DNA from: Seminavis robusta
Taxonomy: Eukaryota > Bacillariophyta > Bacillariophyceae > Naviculales > Naviculaceae
Length of the DNA: 64,000 nt
Assembly: GCA_903772945.1 (NCBI GenBank)
Contig: CAICTM010000200.1
Span: 29,040 to 93,039 of the forward strand
Reading direction: 5' to 3'
This document shows positions 1-9,325 of this stretch, one piece after another. A program made the position numbers and the translations under genes. Below the pieces are notes generated by a model. It worked only from the letters and a program-made list of their open reading frames with translations. It had not been told where the DNA came from and searched no databases. The first letter of the stretch is position 1. Each line of letters begins with the position of its first letter.

Positions 1-874
1 ACCATTTTTTGCAGCACGCACCTTCTCCCCAGCTTGTGACACCGAGCTGGACTCCATTTTGATCAATGATAGGGCCACCGCTGTCACCTTTGAATAGCAA
101 GAATATAGCACGAAGTTGGACCATGGTAAGTCAAAAATGAAAGCTTGTACAGTTTGAGTTTGTAATGCAGGGTACCTTGACAAGTCCTCTACCACCACCA
201 TCAACTCCTGCACAGAGCATACTTTCTTGTTGGAACGTAACTCCAGTATCCCCATAGTATGTTCCACACCGTTCATTGCTGAATGCCGCGATCTCGACAT
301 GCCTTAGCATATCAGGAAGCTCTCTGCCTCCGCTGGTGAGTCTTCCGTATCCAATGGCCGTAAGGGTTTCTCCTCCCACTGGATAATCGTTCTGATCATT
401 GAGGGGAATGGGTATAAGGCCTTCTACCCCTTTGGTAGTTTGGTTAAGCTTGACCACGAGGAAATCCCATTCAATATTGCTTCTAAGAGAATCATCCCAT
501 CGAGGATGAGGAATTCGTTTGGCCATGTTCCTGGCCACTCCTGTGCCTCGTCTACGACCTCCCAGGTAGACTCTGCGGGAAAACGGATCACCAAGACTTT
601 CGTCACGACCGTTGCAATGAGCCGCCGATAGCATGATGTCTTCGTGAATCAAACTTCCTCCACATCGTCCTCGCCATTCCACGAAAAACGGATACGGTTC
701 CATCACACGACTTCCTCCCACTATACGAGGATCCACGCCCAATGCACGCTGTTCCGCCGTTCCTCGTAACCACGAATGGGTTTCTATGCTATTACCGGTA
801 GGTCCACTGAGCGCCAGTGGCAGCCATACTAGTAGACTCAGGCATAAGATAACGAACCTAGAAACAACAATCAT
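1..874 (-). CDS. Trypsin-like secreted serine protease (S1), partial, with an apparent frame break
   Basis: Secreted S1-family endopeptidase, cut by the left window edge. The ATG at 874 starts a hydrophobic signal peptide; an in-frame ATG at 910 is the alternative. The mature N-terminus reads RIVGG, the catalytic His is in LSAAHC and the catalytic Asp in EWDFLVVKL. Exon 1 (874..176) and exon 2 (87..<1) flank an 88-bp GT-AG intron (175..88); exon 2 opens with GDSGGP, the catalytic Ser, then IIDQNG and VTSWG. The frame of exon 1 does not match the frame of exon 2. In the two paralogs the motif before the intron is GGKDxCQ; here TCQ is only read one base out of the upstream frame, so a base seems to be missing at the specificity-pocket codon. 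A donor at the upstream GTAGAG would restore frame but drop the conserved Cys. Identity is firm; integrity is uncertain. Confidence 0.8.
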
Positions 875-2115
875 CAGGTGACTTGGGCTTGGTGTGGTGG
901 GTGTAGCCATAGAAGCGGGGGTGCTTTGGGATTGTGGGCAACTACTAGCTAGCACTCCTTGGTTGCTTTCGGTTGCAATTTTTAGCTTGTAAAAAAAGCG
1001 GGTTCCGATTGTTGCTTGTTGCGGTCGGGGTTGGGTGCTGTACTGTACGCACGCTGTAGCTGGCACATCGCAGTATGAAAAGCACGACATCTCATTTTTC
1101 GGTTGAGACGTATCTTTTCCAGATTGGCCAATAAAGGCGAAGACACTCGCTGTGCTTTACTTAGGCCACTGGCTAAATCTTGGAACCTTCAAAGAATTCT
1201 TTCGCTTCCTAGCTAACTCAGCTTACCGTAGAAATAATACCAGAACTATCCAAGTCTCAGAAGCAAAGACTGAACTCAGAAGAACTTGTAAAAACAGCAT
1301 TCAATTCATTTAACACTCTTGGCCGTTGCCGGCCCAACGCCAGCAGAGGTGCGCTCAAACCACATTCATTTTTCGAGGGAGGTTGCAAAAGACTGCGTCA
1401 CCTCGGTTGGCTCTTTGGCTGAGGCAAGACCTCCGAGTTCGTGGAGCCCTTTGAATCTCTACAGAGGAATACTGTACCATCCTGAGCACATGGCTTTTTC
1501 AGATATGACGACTATTCTTTCTCGCAGTGACCTTATCGAGAACATCGCCGTCTTGGCAACTTCTCATGTTGAGTTGAGTCTCGATGAGCAAAAGAACTCC
1601 TCCTCCTCCAAGCCTTCCTTTCTTTGCACCAGTGGTGGTCCAAGGAAGAAAGACGAGAAAGTTGTCCCAAATTGCCACGGACGAAACAGTGGAAGCCAAC
1701 AGCCGACAAACAGTGCATCAGGATTTGATCTTTCTGGACAAGTAGTCTAAGTTGCTTGCAAGGGTGGCACGGGATTGCGACGTGAGAATGCATTGCAGCA
1801 CACGATAGAGGCACCGTACCTGGTAGTAAACAGCTGTGTCAATACAATACTACCGTATGGCATCAGCCTGGTCTTTAGGCCGCGATCCGCCTGTCAACAG
1901 CAGCCAAGGGGGCTCCTTCGCGGCGATGCCATGAAGCAGAGCCTCTGGTCGTGTGCACGGGGCATCTGGTACCTACCGTGCGATCAACTGCCTCGGTTGT
2001 TCTTTTGGTTACGGTAGTGTTACTCGGTTACTGCTCTTTTATTAGTTCTAGATTTGCTTGCCATGTCGATGGCCATCCTCCTCTCCCTTCGATTCTTCCT
2101 CGTCCGCTCGTTAGT
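875..2115. other. Intergenic, no supported gene
   Basis: Upstream of protease 1 and downstream of the membrane protein at 2116. Open stretches exist (for example 1319..1750 on the plus strand, which has no ATG at its start), but they show no domain, signal peptide or paralog, so I see nothing firm here. Confidence 0.5.
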
Positions 2116-3387
2116 TCAATCGAAATAGCCTGCTTCAAAATTGCCGTAATCTTCCGAAAAGATTTCCGAAGCGCCGGAGTTGTAGCCGAATAAGTCGCAG
2201 TCATCATCGCCACCGAAACCATACGTCGTGGTGTCGTCTTTCTTTTCCTCGTTGCTGATGCGGCACGGGCTAGGAATCAGGACGCCCGGAGTCTGCTTCA
2301 TGATGCGGGGTTTCTTAGCAGGATTCTTCTTGGTGGAAGCAGAGACCTCGGGGGATTGAGAGGGGGGAGGATTCTCGTTGGCTGGTTCGAAAAAAGTCAC
2401 GGTCTTCTTGCTATTTCCAGTACGAGCGCCGCGATTCTGGTCAATACCAGTACCGGCACGATCCTCAGAGGCGTGGGAGACAGCGGGACTCTTGGTCTTC
2501 AAAGCTTCCAGGTCAGTCTGGGTAAAAAACTCGTCGATCGCATGATGGCAGTCTTCCAATTCAATGTTGATGATAGCATGAACTTGAAGTTGGACGTCGT
2601 CGACCTTGGCATTGGTTGCGTCCAAGTCGGCTTTGGTAGCAAACAAGGAGTTGCTCTTGGCAGCAAGTAGTTCCTCGAACATTATGACGTCCAGATCGGC
2701 CTTGACGTGGGTAGCAGAATCCTTGGGATCTGTAGCATCAGAGATGTCGACCTTGTGCGTGGTGAAAACCAGCACGATCAATGTGACAACGACGATAAGG
2801 ACAATATGGACGGCATCTGCAATGGAAGGCTCGCACCACTCTCCGTTCTCGGACGTGTCAGTACCGGTCGTGCAAGTCGTGACGACCTCCAACAGATGGA
2901 TGCAAGAAGGCCGGACAAAGAAGAGCCAGATTCCCAAGAGCATTTTGGGGGCGACAAAGTCAATCATGTCAGACATGTCCTTGATGCCGACGGCAAAGGC
3001 AGCGCAGGTCTCTACCTTCGCATCGAGTGCATCAATCTTGGCGTCGAGGGCCTCCAAGTCGGCATGGGTCTTGGGAGCTGGTCCATTGACCCTGGCGTCC
3101 CAGTCGGCGGTGGCATCAGACTTCTTGTTGTTCGCCTGGGCAAGAATCAACAACAGCGCTGTTCCAACAAAGATCTTGACAATATCCACAATGTAAGCCT
3201 TGCACGTTTCGTTCTCAGTAGCAGTAGTAGTGGTACCGCTGCAAGCAGTGATGACATCAAAGAGATAGATGAAAGAAGCTTGCAAACAGACAAGGCAGAT
3301 ACCGAAGCGTATCGTGTCGAGCATCAGCTGCAAAACTGAGAAGCCCTGGTTGGTACCAATACCGGCTGTGCTGGTAGCAAGCTTCAT
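2116..3387 (-). CDS. Four-helix membrane protein made of an internal duplication
   Basis: Single-exon 423-residue protein, family not recognised. It has two similar halves. Each starts with a hydrophobic segment after a GI motif (FGICLVCLQASFIYLFDV; LGIWLFFVRPSCIHLLEV), then a short loop rich in Thr with paired Cys (TAC..ETC; TTC..EWC), then a second hydrophobic segment (VDIVKIFVGTALLLIL; IADAVHIVLIVVVTLIVLVF). Each pair is followed by a heptad-like stretch (LEALDAKIDALDAKVE; ATKADLDATNAKVDDVQLQV), so the plan is TM-loop-TM-coiled coil repeated twice. The last 150 residues are polar, rich in Lys, Pro, Ser and Asp, with no clear domain. The conserved Cys pair in each loop suggests a disulfide on the luminal or outer side. 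The N-terminus lacks a clear cleavable signal peptide; the first TM may act as anchor. Function unknown. Confidence 0.75.
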   Translation of the reverse strand: MKLATSTAGIGTNQGFSVLQLMLDTIRFGICLVCLQASFIYLFDVITACSGTTTTATENETCKAYIVDIVKIFVGTALLLILAQANNKKSDATADWDARVNGPAPKTHADLEALDAKIDALDAKVETCAAFAVGIKDMSDMIDFVAPKMLLGIWLFFVRPSCIHLLEVVTTCTTGTDTSENGEWCEPSIADAVHIVLIVVVTLIVLVFTTHKVDISDATDPKDSATHVKADLDVIMFEELLAAKSNSLFATKADLDATNAKVDDVQLQVHAIINIELEDCHHAIDEFFTQTDLEALKTKSPAVSHASEDRAGTGIDQNRGARTGNSKKTVTFFEPANENPPPSQSPEVSASTKKNPAKKPRIMKQTPGVLIPSPCRISNEEKKDDTTTYGFGGDDDCDLFGYNSGASEIFSEDYGNFEAGYFD

Positions 3388-5150
3388 CTTGGCAAAGTAG
3401 AGAAAGAAAGCAAGTAGTAAGTTGATTGAATGGTAAAGGAGGGAACACCGTGCGACGACGAATCAAATCAAACAACGGCATATTACTAGCGCCATGGTGG
3501 AGGATCCTACTCACGATAGTTGTTCCTTTTGTTGCAGTTTGCTACCGTAGACAGGGACGTTCAACCGGAGCCGATTCGAAATTATGAGATCTCTCTATCT
3601 CTTTGAGAAGAATGGAGGTTTGGGGCTGAAGAGATCTCTCCTGCCGCATGCCTGCTTCCGTAGGATTTGAACGACACCCGAGCCAAAACTGCTCCAGCAC
3701 TCCCTCAAAGGGGTTAGCAAAGCTTGGCCACTTCATGAAAAGAGAGGAAAGAGAAGCTTCTTTCTTGTCTCGTTTTAATGGGGCAAAGGACAGAGCAATT
3801 ATACTTCCTAACGAAGGCGTTTGGTTGAGCTGCCAACCATTGCGGGAGTCGATCGACTGCCCAAATGGAAGTGTGTTTCATTCATTATCTTTTGTTTAAT
3901 TAAATCTTTCATTGAAGTAAAACGTGCTTTTTGAAGGACTAGGTGAGTCGAGTCACACTTTGATTGTTAATTTCGGTTTGCTGAAAGTTGTCCTACTAGC
4001 TAGTAGCCCTCTCTCATGGAGGATACTAGAGCTATCAGAAATAGTCCACAAGGCTGAGAAAGATTAGGCAAGCCTCTAGCTACGGTAGCTAGCTAGGTTG
4101 GGTTGATGACGTTGATGCCGAATTCTAGAGCTTTTCGGTGGCTGCAATCTGCACCTCAGGAGCGCAATGGATTCATTCTCAAAAGCCCAACACGACCACT
4201 CCACCAACATGGTGACGACTGACTAACTATACATCATGAGCTCATCGCTCATGCAAGGGATTGGAAGATGCGGAACACGCAATGATTCGATTCGATTCAA
4301 TCTTGAAGTAGCTTCATAGTTGGATATACTACCGGTTCTAGTTGCTGCTCCTGTTGCATACTAGGTTTACCTCTTCCCGAAAGAGGAGCCTCTTGCCCGG
4401 CCGTTGGGGATGCAGCATGGATTGCTCCATTGCTGGCTCTTCTAACCTGTTTCCAGCGGAGAATTATCTAATGCCTACGGGTAAGGCTTCTGTACATGTA
4501 CTGCAATTCCAGCCAACGCTTACAGCATCGCACCAGCATCCAACATCAGTCAATATTGTACCGGGCGGGTTGTTGTATCCTGCAGCTTACAACTAGCTAG
4601 CTAGCACCAAATATGGATGTACCGGTGGGAAGCAAAACCCTACTAGCTACCCAACTGTTGCCTGGATGGTGTGTCAACTGAAGCACAGCAACTCTAACCG
4701 CCGGTGGCTGCATGTACTAGCTAGTATGTGGCCACTGGGTCCAGTCCGCTGTTCGGCACCGTAGCAAAGCAGCATACAACAGATTCTATTCTATTCATGA
4801 GGCCCGATACGGTAGCCTTGTTCCGCGGTTGCCTTCTCTGCGAAGGGCAACATCAGCAGACGCCAGGGATTGATAAGAATGGCTGGAAGTGAAGGTATTA
4901 ATATGATAATTAATTCAAATATTTACCTCATTCTCTAGTTATCGGAACTGTTCGCAAAACGCATTCGCGCAAGAGCGTTCTCTTTCAACTGGTACATTCC
5001 ACTTGGCAAGTCTTCGTTTCCTTTGGACCTCTTCCGGCAACGCAACTCATTCAACTGATGCATCCATCATCCATCAACCATCATCCTCACAAAACAAAGA
5101 ACCCAAGAACCAAAAACAAGTCTACTAGCTAGAGCTCTACTACTAAGACA
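3388..5150. other. Intergenic, 1.8 kb without a supported gene
   Basis: AT-rich and CTAG-rich sequence with repeated GCTAGCTAG-type runs (around 4000-4100, 4590-4610 and 4715). No open frame has a signal peptide, domain or paralog. It holds the promoter of the membrane protein that starts at 3387. Confidence 0.5.
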
Positions 5151-5423
5151 ATGAGAGTGGAACGCCGCAGCACGGAATTCAAGGAGACTGTGGAGATTGA
5201 GCGGGAGACAATCCAGGGCAGCACCAAGAAGACGCGAGACGAGAGTTTGGGTCAAATGCATGTGATCGTGTACACCAATCACAATGGCGATCGCATCGTG
5301 CGGGAGGTTCCTTACTGTTGTCAAGAAAGAGACTGCATGGAGCAGAGACCGAGTAGTCCATTGAGTGACAGTCAGCATTCCTCGCAGCCTCGACGAGTTG
5401 CCACAGCAATGATCCTCGGTTAG
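5151..5423 (+). CDS. Small hypothetical protein, 90 residues (weak)
   Basis: An ATG in the context AAGACAATG opens a 90-residue polar frame, rich in Arg and Glu at the N-terminus (ERRSTEFKETVEIERETIQ) and Ser/Arg-rich at the end. There is no signal peptide or known motif. A 103-residue frame runs antisense through the same bases, so coding is uncertain. The amphipathic start is the only positive sign beyond length. Confidence 0.3.
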   Translation: MRVERRSTEFKETVEIERETIQGSTKKTRDESLGQMHVIVYTNHNGDRIVREVPYCCQERDCMEQRPSSPLSDSQHSSQPRRVATAMILG

Positions 5424-6354
5424 GCAGCTAGCTAGCTAGCTAGCTAGCTTGATTGATTGTTGGTTGGACTGGACTGGACTGGACGACCATGCCTGGCTGG
5501 ATTGGCAGAAGGGGGATTAGAGGTGAGGTGACTTACAGGATCCATGCCACTTGGAGGCAGTCAACAACGCACAAGACGCTAGAAAGAAGTCTCTTGTCAC
5601 AAACAGCATGCGCCAAAATATGGCCGTTGCAGAATCGAATCTGTGTGGTACCAGTAATGACACCATACATGTAGTAGTACTGACACTATCAATAATAGAT
5701 GTGCTGATCTAGCTAGATACCGAAAGCTATACATGTAGAATGAATACCCCTGTGGGCACTTTTGTCAAGCCTCTAGGCATAACCCTCTTAGAGTGCATGC
5801 ATGGAACTCATGGCTAGCCGTGCCAAAGTCTTTGCATGCAGGCTAAGCCTCCACCTGTTGCCTCTAAGTTCACTTCAAGCTGTGATTGCTTGGCCTGGAA
5901 GTGTTTGGGATTTACCCCGAGGCAGCCCAGTGCCCGTGAGCTACCCATCGGCCTGTCTGACAGCTATGCATAGCTAGTTGCTGGATTGCTTGGTGAGCCA
6001 TTCGTTCGGCTCACTTTTTGAATTGCTAGCTATAGTGACAACCCTAAAACCTCACAATTCAATCGCTAATCAAGCGCTTGCCTAATAAAAGTGTGTGTAT
6101 GTACTTAGTTGTGTTTGTCTAGTCTTTCGTTCTTGTGACTTGCTAGTCGTTGCGGGATGGCATACACTGTCATTCCGGTGTCACTTGTTGTTGTGGTTGC
6201 CATTCATGCTGCATGCATATTGGTTGGTTGGATGGTTGGATGGGGAAGGGATCTACGAACATGGAGGAGGACAAACGGCCTCCGACAGCTAGTGTTGCCA
6301 TGCTGGACAGTTAGTTGTTGCCTGTCTTGTCTGTCTTGCCTTCTCTTTTTCAAA
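5424..6354. other. Intergenic with CTAG microsatellite
   Basis: Begins with a pure (CTAG)n tract at 5426..5449, directly after the small frame, followed by short GATT and GGACT repeats. The rest lies beyond the 3' end of protease 2 and shows no supported gene. Confidence 0.55.
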
Positions 6355-8388
6355 TTAGATAGTACTGAGATCGTCCGTGATCTTTTTGATGTATCCCTCC
6401 GCATTCATTTCCAAATACACCGTGATGCTGGAACCAATTTCACCGTTGGTTCCCCAGACGAGCCCCGACTTGCGGGTCGACAGTATGTATCCAGTGATCG
6501 AAGCCCACCCTCTTCGAAAGTTGCAGCAGAATCCATCAGCGCCCACGTCTTCAATGACCAGCCGGTACCATCCTTCGTCTATAGTTCCCAGTTGAGTACT
6601 GACCATATCGTTGCTCTTTCCCAAGGTGGCTCCATCGAACGATTCGATGACGTTGAAATTGGCGGAATTACCGTTTCGTTTCGCAAATGTCCAGGTATTC
6701 TCTGCGGGGTATCGATCGAATTTGATATTAATGTTGAGTCCTCCGAGTTGGAGTGGTACGGGTCCGGGCCATGCCTGATCGACGGCTTGTGGATAATTGG
6801 GAATGGCGTCGGCACCTTCCCAACTATTGTCGTAGTTGGCGGTCTCACTGATAAACGTGACATCTCCATTGGGCGCGACGTTGATATTGACTTGAACGAA
6901 TTCTCCAAACTGTCCATCGTTGGTGTGTACGACGACGTTGTTATTATTGTCCGTGATACTAAAGCTGCCTTGTCCGTAGGCGCAGCTGAAGGAAAGCAAA
7001 GAAGCAAGCAAACGAAACGTTGATTAGACCAGGTTTCAAACAAAGCAATGTCTCGACTGGTGTTGTACCGTCTGTACAGGTACTTACCAATTTCCATCTC
7101 TTCCTTGATCCCCGACGAGCAACCTGTAGTCTCCCTTTTTGAGGTTTGGAAAGTTGAATTCTTTGACTTCCATGTTGTTTGCGTTGCTGTGTTGGTATGG
7201 CTGAAAGAATAGTACCTGGTCGACCCCATCATCAAGTCCCTTGGCGGGTTCCGGAGCTTCCATGACAAATACGATTCCAGTTTCCTTGGGATAACTATCG
7301 TAGTTCATGGTAATGGTAACGTCTCCATTCCCATTTTGAGCGGGTTTATTCTTACACCCAGCCGGTGGATCGTCACTGAGTTGGCATACCATGTCTTGAA
7401 TCCACTCCGATACGGCCGAGACCCGAGCGTATACTCCATTGTGTGTGGCTCTGGCACATCCAATTCCAAAGGATACGACTCCCACTTGCTTGTCGTTGGC
7501 ATCGAGAATGGGACCGCCACTGTCTCCCTGTCCATTCAATGATTAGTAATGATGGGTAAGATAAGGATAGGTAGGTATGGTTGTACATGCACATGTACAT
7601 GTATATGTCTGTCTTACCTGACAAGTATCCTTTCCACCTCCACTGACTCCTGCACAGAACATGAGATCGGGTACGTACGTGCCACTTCCGTACTGTGACA
7701 TACACTGATCATCATCGACATACAAGACCTCGACATCGTTGAGAACGGAACTGGTTTGTTGATTTCCCTCTTCAGTCAATCCAAATCCTACGGCCATGAG
7801 CGGATCTCCCGGTTGCGGATTATCGGAATCCTCATTGATCGTGACCAGCGAGGCTCCTGTAGAACTTCCGTCGGGGTTGACCAGTCCCGACGAATCTAGC
7901 TTGAGAATCATGAAATCGTAATCCTTGTCGTCGCCGTTGTAAAGCGGATGCGACAATTGCTGAGCGACGTTTCGAAAGACTCCTCCAGCCGACGTAAGTC
8001 CATTGATAAAGACACGTGTGGAAAAGGGATTCGTCCTTGATTCACAATGAGCCGCACTGAGTGCAATATCGTCGTGAATCAACGAGGCGCCGCACGCGGC
8101 AGATTCCCATTCCACAAAAAACGGATATTCCGATTGAGACGTTACTGGACTTCCTCCCACCACTCGATCGTCAATGCCCATACCAGGAAAAGTAGGTTCA
8201 GAGGCGTAGCTCTTTTGCAGCTTGATCTTCTCAGACAAAGTCATCGGTCTCGTTATCGGATTGTCCTCGGCTGCCAAGTTCGAGCCAAGGGCGACCTTGT
8301 CCACAACCGTCTCTCCTCCCATCACCACACTTGATAATGGTAGCAGTAAGAGCGCTGATAGCGATAGAGAGGGTATCCTGGTCATCAT
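6355..8388 (-). CDS. Secreted trypsin-like serine protease with two C-terminal DGxCC domains
   Basis: Three exons: 8388..7618, 7527..7088 and 6985..6355 (613 residues; introns of 90 and 102 bp, both GT-AG and frame-consistent). Signal peptide MMTRIPSLSLSALLLLPLSS. Peptidase S1 domain from RVVGG: catalytic His in LSAAHC, Asp in DYDFMILKL, and GKDTCQ joined by splicing to GDSGGP, which gives the specificity-pocket Asp of trypsins. After the protease come two related beta-rich domains. Domain A runs from VTITMNYDSYPKETG to DGNCCAYGQG (the Cys pair is created across intron 2). Domain B runs from NINIKFDRYPAENTW to DGFCC (about residues 554-558). Each has Asp-x-x-Pro-K/A-E, Gly-x-Tyr, then Asp-Gly-x-Cys-Cys. 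The protein is likely secreted and cleaves after Lys/Arg; the tail may bind a surface or substrate (inference). Confidence 0.88.
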
Positions 8389-9034
8389 CTTGGCTTTATC
8401 TTGGCTTTATCTGACTTGTAGTGCTTGTTAAGCTTGCTTAAGCCTCGTTCTTAAGATGGGTATATGGATGGGTATATGGATGGGTATATGGCTGGATATG
8501 GGTATCTAAACCGAATTGTGGGGAGATAATTGGTAGATTAGACCAGTCAGCAGTCAGTCAGGTAGCCACAGGGAGTCTTATTGGTTCAATGGCTTGGTCC
8601 AGTTAGGATAAATGAGCCATCCAAGCAATCCAATAGAGGTCAAGCCTTTAGAAGAGCAAAGTTGCTTGGTTTGCGTCCAGCTAACCCAGCATCCACCCTT
8701 GCCATTATTTCTAAAGGCATCCTCACTGGGTACATGTACAAAAGAGTGTGGTAAAAAGTGCCTGCCACTTTTACTACAGGATGACTCTTACTCATTATGT
8801 GTGTCGTTGGCCATTCTCACTGGAATGATCTACTAAATCTCTCAGTCTACTCCTACAACAAATTTGGTTCCAAACTTCTAAATACTCATGCAATTGACAA
8901 TCATTCGTTCCAAATTGGTCATTCAGTCAACTGGTACTTACGGCCCGACAAGGCCCAAAAGGTTTGCACGGCAACCAACCTTATAAAAAACATGTGCTTC
9001 CACGCTTCCACCCATCACTGTTAATTCTACAAGT
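8389..9034. other. Upstream region of protease 2 with a 12-bp tandem repeat
   Basis: Promoter side of protease 2. A 12-bp unit GATGGGTATATG repeats three times plus a decayed copy at 8455..8504, 65-115 bases before the start codon. No supported gene in the rest. Confidence 0.5.
8455..8504. repeat. 12-bp tandem repeat upstream of protease 2
   Basis: GATGGGTATATG repeated head to tail, last copy degenerate. On the coding strand of the protease it reads as TATACCCATC repeats. Confidence 0.85.
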
Positions 9035-9223
9035 CTACCAGCGTCCGACACCGGTCTTGACTGGATCCGTGAACCTGGCAAACTCAGATGATGTTGATGA
9101 TGATGGCGTCACAGTCAGGATACGAGTTGGGCAAGCCAGAGCTAGCGAGAATAAGCAACCAAGAAGAAGCAATGCAATGGATGTCCTGGGCCTACTCTGA
9201 GGCTTCAACGTGGTCCAGGTCAT
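9035..9223 (-). CDS. Possible small secreted protein, 62 residues
   Basis: The ATG at 9223 opens a short frame with a good secretory signal: a polar basic start, then SIALLLLGCLFSLALA and a cleavage-like ALA-C. About 30 Ser/Thr-rich residues follow before the stop. It could be a small secreted peptide or the first exon of a longer gene; no continuation was found. It lies between protease 2 and the ArfGAP gene. The signal-like segment is the only support. Confidence 0.3.
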   Translation of the reverse strand: MTWTTLKPQSRPRTSIALLLLGCLFSLALACPTRILTVTPSSSTSSEFARFTDPVKTGVGRW

Positions 9224-9325
9224 CGTTGCTATGCATAGGTCAAATCAAATGAACTAACTTATAAACTTTTATCAAATCATGGGCTCGTCAAACGAACGAC
9301 CCATATATAGTATGTGTGTATTCAG

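Noticed and set aside
1319-1750. 143-codon plus-strand open stretch
   Set aside because: No ATG at the start, no domain or paralog; reads as random sequence.
2606-3339. Two long plus-strand frames (196 and 210 residues)
   Set aside because: Antisense to the tetraspan gene, with no domain or signal; the minus-strand frame has clear repeated membrane segments.
6157-7023. 288-residue plus-strand frame
   Set aside because: Antisense to exon 3 of protease 2; no features of its own.
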